Shown one piece after another: positions 1-8,549 of a stretch of DNA of 64,000 nt. This stretch comes from Actinophytocola xinjiangensis (GTDB lineage: Bacteria; Actinomycetota; Actinomycetes; Mycobacteriales; Pseudonocardiaceae), in the NCBI RefSeq assembly GCF_001921215.1, contig NZ_MSIF01000001.1, forward strand, positions 744,001-808,000, read 5' to 3'. Numbering within the stretch: the first letter of the stretch is position 1; every line of letters begins with the position of its first letter. Under the pieces are notes generated by a model. It was not told the origin of the DNA. It was given only the letters and a program-made list of their open reading frames with translations, and searched no databases. The position numbers were made by a program, and so were the translations under genes.

Positions 1-2
1 AG

Positions 3-797
3 ACCCGCGCCGAGGCCACCGCCGCCACCGAGCACGAGCGCCGAACGCGGCTGGAGTTCGACGAGTTCGCCGCCGCGAGCTACCAGCAGCGCAGCTCCAT
101 CGGCTCGATCCGCGCCTACCTCGGCGCCAAGAGTCCCGGTGACCTGCTGGACCGAGCCTCGATGGTCCGGGTCCTGGCCGGCGAGTACGTCGACGTCATG
201 GACACCACCAGCAAGGCGGTGGACCGCAAGTCCACCGCCGACCGGCAGGCCCAGTCAGCCCTAGAGAGCGCGGTGACCAACCGGGACGCCGCCGCGAAGG
301 CCAAGACCGAGGCCGAGCGCGCCTACCGCACCGCCGTCGACATCCAGGACGCGGCCAAGGCCGAGACGGCCCGCCTGGCCGAGCGGCGCGCCCAGCTCAG
401 CGGCGGCGGTTCGGGCGAGGTCGTCCTCCCCGCCCAGGGCACCTTCACCTCCGGCTACGGCGCCCGGGGTGGTGCCATCCACTTCGGCATCGACATCGCC
501 AACAGCATCGGCACCCCGATCCTGTCGGCGATGGCCGGCGAGGTCATCGACTCCGGCCCGGCGAGCGGGTTCGGCCTGTGGGTGCGGGTGCAGCACCCCT
601 CGGGCGAGATCACCGTCTACGGCCACATCGACCAGTCGCTGGTCAGCGTCGGTCAGCAGGTGGCGGCCGGTGAGCAGATCGCCACCATGGGCAACCGCGG
701 CCAGTCCACCGGCCCGCACCTGCACTTCGAGGTCCACGAGAACGGCAACAAGATCGACCCGCTGCCGTGGCTGCGTGGCCACGGGATCAACCTCTAA
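3..797 (+). CDS. M23-family murein endopeptidase, 5' end outside window
   Basis: The gene is cut by the window edge: the frame is open from base 3, and the first ATG (162) lies inside an already coding stretch. About 135 visible N-terminal residues are rich in Ala, Glu, Lys and Arg without prolines or glycines, as in a coiled coil. The C-terminal 110 residues are a peptidase M23 (LytM) domain with both zinc motifs: HFGID (HxxxD) and HLHFEV (HxH). Known proteins of this shape are exported cell-wall endopeptidases that cleave peptide cross-links, the coiled coil being autoinhibitory or a partner-binding arm. The signal peptide would lie upstream and cannot be seen. The stop overlaps the tail of the convergent lipoprotein gene by 4 nt. 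Confidence 0.9.
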   Translation, partial: TRAEATAATEHERRTRLEFDEFAAASYQQRSSIGSIRAYLGAKSPGDLLDRASMVRVLAGEYVDVMDTTSKAVDRKSTADRQAQSALESAVTNRDAAAKAKTEAERAYRTAVDIQDAAKAETARLAERRAQLSGGGSGEVVLPAQGTFTSGYGARGGAIHFGIDIANSIGTPILSAMAGEVIDSGPASGFGLWVRVQHPSGEITVYGHIDQSLVSVGQQVAAGEQIATMGNRGQSTGPHLHFEVHENGNKIDPLPWLRGHGINL

Positions 798-1666
798 CGA
801 AGCAGCTGCCGGACCTGGACGGGAGACACGTCCCATGGCGCGGCCGTGTTGATGACCGTCAACTGGCCCGAGGTGTCGAGGAAGAACACGCCGGTCCGTT
901 CCTGCTGGACGGGGAAGGCCCAGGTGCCGCCGGGCTGCGCCGGCTGTGGGCCGCGGGTCACCGCGACCGGCCCTGGCAGCTCGCCCTTGAGCGCCTCGAT
1001 CGGCTCCAGGGTGCCGGTCGGGGCCCAGTCGAGCCGGGGGGTGCTGGTCTCGACGCTGCCCGCGTCGCCGGTCGCGGCGGCGAACACGATGACATCGGCC
1101 ATGGCCACCCACTCCCGGAGCTGGTCGCTGGTGGGCGGCGGGAGCGTGGCGGGCAGGCCGGCGAGCGCGCGGGCGAACCACTGGGCCGCGAACTCGTGGT
1201 CGTGGACACCGACGTGGCCGAACAGCGTCGGCGCGTCACCGCCGTCGCGCAGGACGAAGACGCCGCCGGAGCGGGCCTTGCGGTCGCCGGACGCGTGGGC
1301 GGCGTCGACGAGGAAGTAGGACGACTCCGGCTTGGTGATCGACAGCTTGTCCGGTGCGGGGTCGCCCTTGAGCGTGGCCGTGACCTCGATCGTCGCGGTC
1401 TGCGGACCGTAGGCGTCGCCGGCGCCGTCGGCCGGGGTGGTGTCGGTGATCGTGCCGGTGACGATCAGGTCCGCGTCGGCGACCAGCGCCGGGATCGGCT
1501 CGGCCGGATTAGTCGCCCGGTCGCCGCTGTCGCCGCTGCCACTGCTGTCGACCGGCCGCTGGGCGGTCGCGGTTTCGGTCCGCATCGGTTGCTCCTTCTG
1601 GTCTGCCGAACAGGCGCTGGCCGTGGTCACCACGAGGATCGCGGCCAGGACGCTCGTCCGCTTCAC
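794..1666 (-). CDS. Putative lipoprotein of unknown function
   Basis: This 290-residue protein starts with a classical lipoprotein signal: basic MKR, a hydrophobic stretch and a lipobox ASAC with the lipidated cysteine at residue 19. It should be exported and anchored to the outer face of the membrane. Residues 20-50 are a Ser/Gly/Asp-rich linker, and the remainder looks like a soluble globular domain I do not recognise. The GTG start overlaps the TAG stop of the calpain-like gene by one base, so the two are probably translationally coupled. As the last gene of the operon it may be an immunity, anchoring or accessory protein for the secreted protease; that is inferred from position only. Confidence 0.75.
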   Translation of the reverse strand: MKRTSVLAAILVVTTASACSADQKEQPMRTETATAQRPVDSSGSGDSGDRATNPAEPIPALVADADLIVTGTITDTTPADGAGDAYGPQTATIEVTATLKGDPAPDKLSITKPESSYFLVDAAHASGDRKARSGGVFVLRDGGDAPTLFGHVGVHDHEFAAQWFARALAGLPATLPPPTSDQLREWVAMADVIVFAAATGDAGSVETSTPRLDWAPTGTLEPIEALKGELPGPVAVTRGPQPAQPGGTWAFPVQQERTGVFFLDTSGQLTVINTAAPWDVSPVQVRQLLR

Positions 1667-2949
1667 TAGTCCCAGTCCTCGACGTAGCGGACCTTGTAGA
1701 ACTCCTCGGAGAAGTCGTCCATGTTCATGACGATCCGCCCGTCAGGGTAGGCCTCGCCACCCGCCTCCTTGACGCCGTTGATGATGGCGTCGTTGTTCGA
1801 GGCCCACGGGTTCATCATCTCGACGTACTGCACGCCGTCGCGCTCGTACATGTTGGTCACCATCAGCGCGTGGCCGCCGTCGATCCCGATCCGGCCGCGC
1901 ACGCTCGCGGTGACCGGCCGCCCGTCGTCGAGGGCCTCGCGCATCTCGTTGTACGAGTCGCCCGGCGACTTGTTGTCGCCGAAGAACAGGTCGGTGGAGG
2001 AGTCGGGGTCGAAGGCGCCGGTGTTGGCGCCGAACAGGTCCTCGTAGGCCTCGTTGGAGTCCCCGCCGTTGATCTCCTCGTAGTTGCCGCCCTCGTGCTC
2101 GGCGTAGGCCGTCTCGACGATCGCCACCCACTTGCCCTGGTCGGCGCCCTGGTCCAGCAGGCTGTCGTCGTTGACGGTGACGTCGCCGTCCTGGAAGTGC
2201 ACGGTGTAGGTGCCGTCACCGTTGTCGGTGATCAGGTCCTTGATCTTCTGCGGGTCGGTGAGGGCGGTCGACCCGAGTGCGGCCAGCAGCCAGCAGTCAC
2301 CGAAGTCACCCTGACGGATGTCGGTGATGTCCGGTTCCCCGTTGGGGTAGAGCGGGTCGCCCGAGCGGTCCTCGGTGTTGTGGTCGCCGGGCGGACCGGC
2401 GGGGTTCATGTCCTCTTCGGACAGACCGTCGAAGGCGCCGCTGATGGCGGCGGCGGCCCGGGCGTCCTCGGCGGTCATGCCCGCGAGGTTCTGCTTGATC
2501 GTCGCCTCGTACTGGCGGGCCTTCTCGTCCAACGCGTGCTGGGCCGACACGACCTGCTCGGCTTCGGCGTCGCCGGGGAGGTAGAGCATCGCCGACGGCG
2601 CGGTCACGCTCCCGTCCTCGGCGACGGTGAAGTCCTCGGACTCCGCCCGGAGGATGGCCGCGCGCGCGAGCGACTGGTAGCCCTCGATGCCGGCCGCCCC
2701 CGCGTCGGCGGCCTCGGCGGCGTCGGCGTGCGCGTCGGCGAGCTTGCGGACCTGCCCTTCGGTGCGGCCCATGGACTCGGTGGCCGCGTCGGCGGCGTTG
2801 CCGAGCCAGCTGCCCAGCAGGTCACCGAGCACACGGAGCGCGGTCTCGTTCCCGTCGCGCAGCAGCGTGCCGTTGGCGCGGAACTCCTCGGCCTGCGCCC
2901 GCAGCGCGCCGACGTCACCCCGCAGTGCCTGCGTCTTGCCGATGGCCAT
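1666..2949 (-). CDS. Calpain-family (C2) cysteine protease with WXG-type N-terminal domain
   Basis: This 427-residue protein combines two parts. Residues 1-190 are helical and Ala/Glu-rich with a SWLG turn at 47-50, like the WXG100/LXG targeting domains of type VII secretion substrates. Residues 205-427 carry the calpain (peptidase C2) core: GDFGDCW with Cys219, GGHALMV with His360 and NPW with Asn380, in the right order and spacing for the Cys-His-Asn triad. I chose the ATG at 2949 because the upstream extension in this frame is Arg-rich and overlaps the preceding gene, which ends 2 nt before this start. There is no Sec signal, so ESX export is plausible. It may be a secreted effector or toxin; its substrate is unknown. 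Confidence 0.85.
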   Translation of the reverse strand: MAIGKTQALRGDVGALRAQAEEFRANGTLLRDGNETALRVLGDLLGSWLGNAADAATESMGRTEGQVRKLADAHADAAEAADAGAAGIEGYQSLARAAILRAESEDFTVAEDGSVTAPSAMLYLPGDAEAEQVVSAQHALDEKARQYEATIKQNLAGMTAEDARAAAAISGAFDGLSEEDMNPAGPPGDHNTEDRSGDPLYPNGEPDITDIRQGDFGDCWLLAALGSTALTDPQKIKDLITDNGDGTYTVHFQDGDVTVNDDSLLDQGADQGKWVAIVETAYAEHEGGNYEEINGGDSNEAYEDLFGANTGAFDPDSSTDLFFGDNKSPGDSYNEMREALDDGRPVTASVRGRIGIDGGHALMVTNMYERDGVQYVEMMNPWASNNDAIINGVKEAGGEAYPDGRIVMNMDDFSEEFYKVRYVEDWD

Positions 2950-2951
2950 CG

Positions 2952-3251
2952 TCACACCACCGCGCCGCGGAGGAGGGACTCGCCGCTCTCGTCGGACCGC
3001 GTGTAGGCGGTGGCGCCGCTGGCCGCCGCGTCCGCCCACGCCTGCCACGACCTGGCGACCCCGGAGAACGCGGACTCGGAGGCGGTTCCGGCCGCCTCAC
3101 AGGCCCCGGCGACCGTGAACCCGGCCATCCCGGAGCCCACCCCGGCGGCGGCGCCGGTCCTGCGCCCCGACTCGATCTGCTGGCGGCACTCCTCGACCGA
3201 CCCGGCCGCGCCCCGCAACAGGGTCGGCACCACCTGAAATGCCTCCGGCAT
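2952..3251 (-). CDS. Small type VII secretion target (EspC/WXG100-like)
   Basis: This 99-residue helical, Ala/Ser-rich protein has a WQAWA segment (around residue 70) and no signal peptide, fitting the EspC/WXG100-type family annotated as type VII secretion targets. I start it at the ATG at 3251 (MPEAF); 13 further in-frame residues upstream look non-coding. It ends 2 nt before the calpain-like gene, so the two are probably co-translated. Known members form a heterodimer with a longer WXG partner and pass through the ESX channel, so the likely role is partner of the calpain protein's N-terminal domain. No ESX core genes (EccB-E, mycosin) are in the window. Confidence 0.7.
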   Translation of the reverse strand: MPEAFQVVPTLLRGAAGSVEECRQQIESGRRTGAAAGVGSGMAGFTVAGACEAAGTASESAFSGVARSWQAWADAAASGATAYTRSDESGESLLRGAVV

Positions 3252-3367
3252 CGCCCCTCCACGCCCCGCTTGACACGCCCGCTCGATCATCGACTCAAGA
3301 TCAGACCGAGGCTACGCGCCGTTGGTTCCCCGCAGAGTGAAAATGAGACGGGTTCTATCCTGACGGC

Positions 3368-3754
3368 GTGCCTGATGCCATCCACGCCAGCCTGGCCGAG
3401 CTCCAGGCGTCGTTCACCGAGACCCACACCGCGCAGTCCCGGGACGGCTCCGTCCGCGCCGAGGCGACCGCGCGACGCCAGACCGCGCTGTACCTGTCCC
3501 CAGGAGCGTTGAGACTGTCTCCGAGCGACCTGGCGGAGTTGATCCTGGAGACCCAGCGGGAAGCCCAGTCCGCGGCGGAGGCAGCCGTCTCGTCACGGCT
3601 GGACGGCTTCCGCGCCGACCCCCGGGTGTCAACGGCCCTCGACTCACTGCGGGACGCCCAGGCGCTCCCGACCCCACCGCCCACCCGCCGCCCGTCACGC
3701 GACGACGACGAGAACTACACCGTCTCGGTCTACAACAGCAACACCAGCTGGTGA
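3368..3754 (+). CDS. YbaB/EbfC-family DNA-binding-like protein
   Basis: This 128-residue protein resembles the YbaB/EbfC family: a helical N-terminus, a short central beta region (ALYLSPGALRLSPSDL) and a long Ala/Glu-rich helix, followed by a disordered Pro/Arg tail. Family members are dimeric nucleoid-associated proteins. In actinomycetes divergent YbaB-like genes are common beside ESX substrate genes, as here. A TATCCT hexamer at 3356-3361 sits 7 nt before the GTG, so a leaderless mRNA is possible; no Shine-Dalgarno sequence is visible. Family assignment is by resemblance and is moderately sure. Confidence 0.6.
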   Translation: MPDAIHASLAELQASFTETHTAQSRDGSVRAEATARRQTALYLSPGALRLSPSDLAELILETQREAQSAAEAAVSSRLDGFRADPRVSTALDSLRDAQALPTPPPTRRPSRDDDENYTVSVYNSNTSW

Positions 3755-3874
3755 ACCGCGCCGGGGCCGTGGACGGTCCGCCGGGCTCGCCTGTCCGGCG
3801 GTACTGACCGCGTCCCCTGAAGCACTACGCTGTTCGTGGCGTCGGGGGCGGCGGTCGAACACCCCGGAGTCGAC

Positions 3875-4186
3875 ATGAGCGGCGACAAGTGGGCGAAAAT
3901 CTTCCAGGACAACCAGAGCGTCGGCGGTGTCCTCGGCGCCGCGGTCGGAGCGGTCGCCGGCTTCGCCGGAACCGCCGCTGTACTTGGGTTGGCTGAACTC
4001 GGCCTCCCCGGCATCGCCGACAACGTGGCCGACCGCCTGAACCTACCCGTGGACCAGGCCACGGGCGAGGGCGTGCGAGTGGTGCTGGAAACGGCCGCCC
4101 TGGCCGGCGCGGGCGCCGGCGCGAAACTCGGACACGCCGCCGATCCCCACGTACGCCGCTTCCTCCGCCGCTTCGCCCCGAGGTGA
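3875..4186 (+). CDS. Small Gly/Ala-rich protein, possibly membrane-associated
   Basis: I do not recognise this 103-residue protein. I start it at the ATG at 3875 because GGAG lies 5 nt upstream; an in-frame ATG at 3836 has no such site. Residues 15-45 form a Gly/Ala/Val-rich hydrophobic stretch that could insert in a membrane, and residues 65-85 form a second, weaker Ala/Gly segment. The C-terminus is basic (RRFLRRFAPR). It ends 8 nt before the convergent XRE-type gene. It could be a small ESX-associated or envelope protein, but nothing in it says so directly. Confidence 0.5.
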   Translation: MSGDKWAKIFQDNQSVGGVLGAAVGAVAGFAGTAAVLGLAELGLPGIADNVADRLNLPVDQATGEGVRVVLETAALAGAGAGAKLGHAADPHVRRFLRRFAPR

Positions 4187-4194
4187 CAGGTTCG

Positions 4195-5127
4195 CTAGGG
4201 ATTCGTGGTCTTCAGGTCGACGAGGAAGCGCTGGCTCTCGCGGGAGTCGCACGGTTGTTGGACGGCTTCGGCGCCTTCGGCGGTGTCGTCCTTGCGGAGG
4301 CCGACGCACTGGTCGGTGTGTGCCCGGCGGAGTCGGTAGCCGGTGAGGGAGTCGGGGGCGAAGCGCTCGATCCGGAACAGTTGCGCGTCGTCGTCGGGGT
4401 CGCAGCGGGAGCGGGGTTCGAGCATGTCCTTGGCGGGGGGCTCCTCGCGGATCGTCAGGCAGCCCATCACCTTGTCCTTGGGGTGTTCCCACTTGATCTG
4501 GGTGAGGTCCTCGTCCACGGGTTCGAGGAGGGTGCGGGGACCGTCCGGCTTGGTGCACGGGAGTTGGACCATCACCACGTCCTCGTAGCGGAGGGAGCGG
4601 TCGAAGCCTTCCGTCAGGCACAGGTCCGGTGTCCGGGCGGGCCGGATCCGCACCCATTCCCCCGCCGAGGACAGGGGGAGCACGTCGGGGGGATCGGGCG
4701 TCGGGGGTCGGTCCGGTTCGGTGGTGATGGTGATGACGAGCAGAACTGCGGCGACGACCATCACCAGGGTGAGCAGGATCAGCAGTCGGGTGCGCGCCGG
4801 ACGTGTCGGCGGCGGGGGATCCGCGACCGTGTCGGCCGTTGTGTCGGTGGCTTCACGGACGAGGCGTTCGTAGGCGCGCATCCAGTCCGCCAGCCGGTTC
4901 TGTTCGCCACAGGCGCGGACGAACGCCGCGACGAGTTCCGGTCGCGGCAGCGTCTGTCTTCGGAGCAGATCCGCCGCGGTACTGCGGGCGAGGGCGTCGC
5001 CGCGAGCGGTCGCCTGGTCCTCCAACTGGCGCAGGGTCAACCCGGATCGTTCCTTGAGGGCACGCAACGCGGCCACGAATTCGACGGCATCGCGTGCGGC
5101 AGCGGGATCAACCCGTTCGTCCTCCAC
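4195..5127 (-). CDS. Membrane-anchored XRE-type regulator with ricin-like extracellular domain
   Basis: This 310-residue protein has three parts. Residues 15-95 are an XRE-type helix-turn-helix (LRALKERSGLTLRQLEDQA). Residues 112-136 are one transmembrane helix after an Arg-containing stop. The remaining 170 residues lie outside and hold two repeats with paired cysteines and a ricin/RICIN-like pattern (DLCLTEG, QLPC; QCVGLR, QQPC). Proteins with this cytoplasmic-HTH plus external-lectin layout are frequent in actinomycetes, where they are thought to sense cell-wall carbohydrate and signal to the DNA-binding domain; few are characterised. Start is GTG. The gene stands alone, convergent with its left neighbour. 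Confidence 0.75.
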   Translation of the reverse strand: MEDERVDPAAARDAVEFVAALRALKERSGLTLRQLEDQATARGDALARSTAADLLRRQTLPRPELVAAFVRACGEQNRLADWMRAYERLVREATDTTADTVADPPPPTRPARTRLLILLTLVMVVAAVLLVITITTEPDRPPTPDPPDVLPLSSAGEWVRIRPARTPDLCLTEGFDRSLRYEDVVMVQLPCTKPDGPRTLLEPVDEDLTQIKWEHPKDKVMGCLTIREEPPAKDMLEPRSRCDPDDDAQLFRIERFAPDSLTGYRLRRAHTDQCVGLRKDDTAEGAEAVQQPCDSRESQRFLVDLKTTNP

Positions 5128-5428
5128 CCTTCAGAGGTACCGCACCGTGTGCGCATGACGCAACGGAGGCTGTCCGGACGTTCGGACAGGGACCGTGTTT
5201 CCGTTGCCGGCCAGGCGAAACGCCCGGGCGGCTGTCCCGGACAGGCGAGGGGTGTTGCCTGAGTCACCCGGATGACGTGAACCTGTCACCGTGCCCGGTC
5301 CGGCGATCGCCGGCGGGCCAGCGGAACGCCAGTGCATCGCGGGGGTGCGGCTTTCCGCCACCGACGAGGCCGGGGACTCGGCGGCGTCATCCATCATCAG
5401 CAATCCCATACCAAGGGGGATATTTGTC

Positions 5429-5560
5429 GTGTCCACGTTGACGATCAGCGTGCTCGTCGTGCTGTTGTTCTCCACCACCACGGCCACGGCCGCGGTGGTG
5501 GAGGAGTCGGTCGGAACCTCCGTCGTGACGGACGACCACCCCTGCTGCAGAACTCCGTGA
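5429..5560 (+). CDS. Candidate small exported peptide with C-terminal Cys pair
   Basis: A 43-codon frame starts at GTG 5429, with AAGGGGG ending about 10 nt upstream. Third positions are almost all G or C. Residues 3-22 are hydrophobic and end in TATAA, as in a signal peptide; the remainder (VVEESVG..DDHPCCRTP) is acidic with a Cys-Cys pair near the end. A strong hairpin begins 9 nt after the stop, as expected for a transcription unit. It is convergent with the SARP gene of the peptide island and could be a second peptide substrate or a regulator. The complementary strand also reads open here, so coding is not certain. Confidence 0.35.
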   Translation: MSTLTISVLVVLLFSTTTATAAVVEESVGTSVVTDDHPCCRTP

Positions 5561-5568
5561 CACCGTGC

Positions 5569-5603
5569 GTGTGGCCGGCGCCGGCTGCCGGTTCCGGCCA
5601 CAC
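5569..5603. terminator. Bidirectional hairpin terminator
   Basis: Perfect 10-bp inverted repeat GTGTGGCCGG (5569-5578) / CCGGCCACAC (5594-5603) with a 15-nt GC-rich loop. It lies between the stop of the candidate small peptide (5560) and the stop of the SARP gene (5606), where two convergent transcripts would both need to end. There is no T-tract, which is common in high-GC actinomycetes. Confidence 0.6.
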
Positions 5604-5605
5604 GA

Positions 5606-8404
5606 TCACGTGGTGCTGACCGATTTCGAGTACTCGCTCAGCGCATCCGTTCTGGCCTGCGTGCCGTGCAGGCCGTCGCTGCTCACGACGGCCTGCTCGG
5701 CGCAGCGGCCCGCGTCCTCGGCGTTGCCCGCCAGGCGGTGCGCCCGCGCGAGGACCGTGAGTGCCCAGATCTCGCCGAACCGGTTGGCGCTGCGGCGGGC
5801 CTGGTCGAGCCCCTGGGTCATCAGCTCGATGGCCCGGTCGTACTGGCCGAGGTCGATGTGGATGCGGGCGAGCACCTCGCACACGTCGGTCTGCCGGTAG
5901 TGGTCGTCCATCCGCTCGTAGAGCGCCAGTCCCGTCTCGATCATGCTGATGGCCTCGGCTGACCGGCCGAGCTGGTGGTGTGCCTTGCCCAGGTTGACCA
6001 GCGCGAAGGCCTGACCGACGGCCGCTCCGATATCCCTGGCGATCTCCAGTTGCCGCTGGAGGAACTCGATCGCCTGGTCGGGACGCTGCCGCGCCAGGTG
6101 CGTGTAGCCGAGGTTGCCGAGCGCGCGTTGTTCGCCGAACCTGTCCCTGAGTTCCCGGCAGATCTCGAGTTCGGCCGAACCGTGGACGAGGGCCTGGTCG
6201 GGCTGGCCGACGTGCAGGTTGGTCACCGCCAGGTTGCCGTGCGCCACGGCCAGCGAACCGCGGTCACCCAGGCGTTCGGCCGCCGCGACGACCTCCTGCT
6301 GGAACCCGACGAGGGCCGACAGGTCGTTGGCGCCCGAGTGCAGGTACCAGTGCAGGCCCAACGCGAGGTCCACACCGAGGCGCAGGTGTTCGGCGGGACC
6401 GAGCCACGCCTGCCGGACGACCTCGATCAGGTCGCGCCGGTGTTCGTCCAGCCAGCGCGACGCTTCCTCCGTCCCACCCAGCGGACTGAACCGGACACCG
6501 TCGCCGGTCGCGGGATGGTGCGCCCGATGCGGGTACACCAGCGCGTTCGCCCGCGCCACCGTGGCCAGCAGGTAACCCAGAACCCGGGTCAGGACCTGGG
6601 ATCGCTCCGGCGCGGATACCGTGTCGAGACCACACTCGTTGGCGAAGAGCCTGATCAGGTCGTGCATCAGGAACCGGCCCGGCACGTGTTCCTCGACCAG
6701 GTGGGCGTCCAGCAGGCGTTCGACGGTCCGGTCGGCCTCGGCCGGCGACGTGTCGAGCATCGCGGCTGCCAGGGTCAGGTCGATCTCGGTGACGGGCACC
6801 AGACCGAACAAGCACAGGGCCTTGGCCGCGGTCCGGTCGGTGGGGTCGTCGCTGTCGCGCAGCGCGGCATGGCTGACCGCGAGGCTGCTGCGCAGGGCAG
6901 TGTCGCCCGAGGCAAGTTCGGCGAGCCGGTGCCGGGCGTCGGCGAGCCGTTCGACCAGGTCACTCACCGCCCAGCTGGGCCGGGCGTTGAGCCGGGCCGC
7001 GGCGACGTGCAGTCCCAGTGGCAGGTTCCCGCACAGTTCGGCCAGCCGCCGGACCGCTTTGGGGTCGGCGGCCGGCCGCACGTCCGGGACCAGCGCGTCG
7101 AGCATCATGCTGGCCTCCTCGGCGGCGAGCGAGCCGACCCGCAGATGGGTGACACCCTCCACCGTCGCCAGCCTGGTCCGGCTGGTGACCAGCACCGCGC
7201 ACCCCGCCAGCAGCGGCCGGACCTGGGCGGGGGTGGCGGCGTTGTCCAGCACGATCAGCAGCCGCCGCCCGGCCACCATCGTGCGCAGCAGTCCGGCGGC
7301 CTTGTCGACGTCCGCCGGCAGGTCCGACCCCACGGCCCCCAGCCCGCGCAGCAGCTGGTGCAGCGCCTCCACCGGGGACAACGGCGTCACGCCGGGGGTG
7401 GCGCCACGGAGGTTGACGTGCAGGTGACCGTCGGCGAACCGGGAAGCCGCCAGGTGCGCCGCCCGGGTGGCCAACGCCGACTTGCCCACGCCGGGAGCGC
7501 CGTGCAGCACCACGACCGGCCCGGCGGTGGTGGCCTCGCCGTGGAGCATCCCGTTCAGCACGTCGAGTTCGTCGTCCCGGCCGATCAGCGTCGGCAGGTC
7601 ACGCGGTAGCTGCCGGGGAACGTGGACCACCCTGGCCGGCGCGGTCCTCGACGGGCTCAGTGACGGGTCGGCGGCGACGATCCGCTGGTGCAGCCGCTGG
7701 AGATCGGCTCCCGGGTCGAGCCCCAACTCCCCGATCAGGCGGGTGCGCAGGTCCTGGTAGTGCTCGAGCGCGTCGGCCTGGCGACCGCTCAGGTACAGCG
7801 ACAGCATGAGCTGGCCGCCGAGCCGCTCGTCCAGCGGGTGTTCGGCAGCGCGCGCGGTCAGCTCGACGACCAGGTCGCCGTGGTTTCCCCGGCGCAACAA
7901 CAGGTCTGCGCGGTCCAGCTCCACCGCGAGGCGGTGCTGGTGCAGGGTGGTCCGCACGTCGTCGAGCCACGGAGAGCGCAGGCCGGCGAACGCCTCGCCC
8001 CGCCACAGCCCGAGCGCCTCCCGCATGAACCGCAGGGCGCGGTCCTCGTCGTCGGTGGCCCGCGCCTGTTCGACCAGGTGGTGGAACCGGTACAGGTCGA
8101 CGGCCATCGGGTCGACCGGGATGGCGTAGCCGCCACGTCGCCGCACGATGCCGGCCCCGCCGGCCGAGACGAGGGCCCGCCGCAGCCGGGACAGGTAGCT
8201 GTGCAGCGTGGCCCGGCCGCGAACAGGGAGATCATCGCCCCACACCCGGTCCATCAGCTGGTCAGCGGAGACCGGCTTGTCGGCCTCGATCAGCAGAACC
8301 ACCAGAACGCTCTGCTGCCGGGCATGCCCGACATCGACGAGTTGTCCGTCGACGCGTGCTTCGGGAACACCGAGCAGGCGGTAACCCTCGGCGATGGACG
8401 ACAC
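5606..8404 (-). CDS. SARP-family regulator with NB-ARC and TPR domains (AfsR-like)
   Basis: This 932-residue protein has the AfsR layout: OmpR-type winged helix (about 1-95), bacterial transcriptional activator domain (about 97-245), an NTPase with P-loop GAPGVGKSA near residue 300 and a Walker B-like LLIVLDN, then TPR repeats to the end. Such proteins activate biosynthetic operons by binding direct repeats at the promoter, with the NTPase/TPR part gating activity. The frame extends upstream to 8560, but I start at GTG 8404 because the extension is not domain-like, a good promoter (8438-8466) lies inside it, and it would overlap the peptide gene. It is divergent from the Cys-rich peptide gene, so its likely target is the shared intergenic region. 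Confidence 0.9.
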   Translation of the reverse strand: MSSIAEGYRLLGVPEARVDGQLVDVGHARQQSVLVVLLIEADKPVSADQLMDRVWGDDLPVRGRATLHSYLSRLRRALVSAGGAGIVRRRGGYAIPVDPMAVDLYRFHHLVEQARATDDEDRALRFMREALGLWRGEAFAGLRSPWLDDVRTTLHQHRLAVELDRADLLLRRGNHGDLVVELTARAAEHPLDERLGGQLMLSLYLSGRQADALEHYQDLRTRLIGELGLDPGADLQRLHQRIVAADPSLSPSRTAPARVVHVPRQLPRDLPTLIGRDDELDVLNGMLHGEATTAGPVVVLHGAPGVGKSALATRAAHLAASRFADGHLHVNLRGATPGVTPLSPVEALHQLLRGLGAVGSDLPADVDKAAGLLRTMVAGRRLLIVLDNAATPAQVRPLLAGCAVLVTSRTRLATVEGVTHLRVGSLAAEEASMMLDALVPDVRPAADPKAVRRLAELCGNLPLGLHVAAARLNARPSWAVSDLVERLADARHRLAELASGDTALRSSLAVSHAALRDSDDPTDRTAAKALCLFGLVPVTEIDLTLAAAMLDTSPAEADRTVERLLDAHLVEEHVPGRFLMHDLIRLFANECGLDTVSAPERSQVLTRVLGYLLATVARANALVYPHRAHHPATGDGVRFSPLGGTEEASRWLDEHRRDLIEVVRQAWLGPAEHLRLGVDLALGLHWYLHSGANDLSALVGFQQEVVAAAERLGDRGSLAVAHGNLAVTNLHVGQPDQALVHGSAELEICRELRDRFGEQRALGNLGYTHLARQRPDQAIEFLQRQLEIARDIGAAVGQAFALVNLGKAHHQLGRSAEAISMIETGLALYERMDDHYRQTDVCEVLARIHIDLGQYDRAIELMTQGLDQARRSANRFGEIWALTVLARAHRLAGNAEDAGRCAEQAVVSSDGLHGTQARTDALSEYSKSVSTT

Positions 8405-8437
8405 CTCCCGGACCCGAGCCCGTAACCGACACCTAAC

Positions 8438-8466
8438 GAAATACAGGCTCTGGCCAGCGGATTCAA
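8438..8466 (-). promoter_or_regulatory. Sigma-70-like promoter of the SARP gene
   Basis: On the minus strand TTGAAT (8466-8461) and TATTTC (8443-8438) are separated by exactly 17 nt. Transcription would begin near 8431, about 27 nt before the GTG at 8404. Overlapping the -35 box is a small palindrome CAAGACTTG (8464-8472), and CAAGA recurs 12 nt on (8476-8480); these are possible regulator contacts in the 145-nt divergent region. I found no convincing -35/-10 pair for the opposite direction, as is usual for activator-dependent promoters. Confidence 0.45.
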
Positions 8467-8549
8467 GACTTGTCGCAAGATCCGCACAGCCCCGGCCGGA
8501 CATCGTCTGAAGCGAGATTCCAGCACCACACCAGAGATGGGAGAGAAAC

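Noticed and set aside
5131-5601. 156-codon minus-strand frame across the gap between the XRE-type and SARP genes
   Set aside because: The middle part looks protein-like (Val/Thr/Asn-rich), but the only early start gives an Arg-rich N-terminus, there is no ribosome site and it would run through the 5569-5603 hairpin. The plus-strand 43-codon frame explains the region better, though not conclusively.
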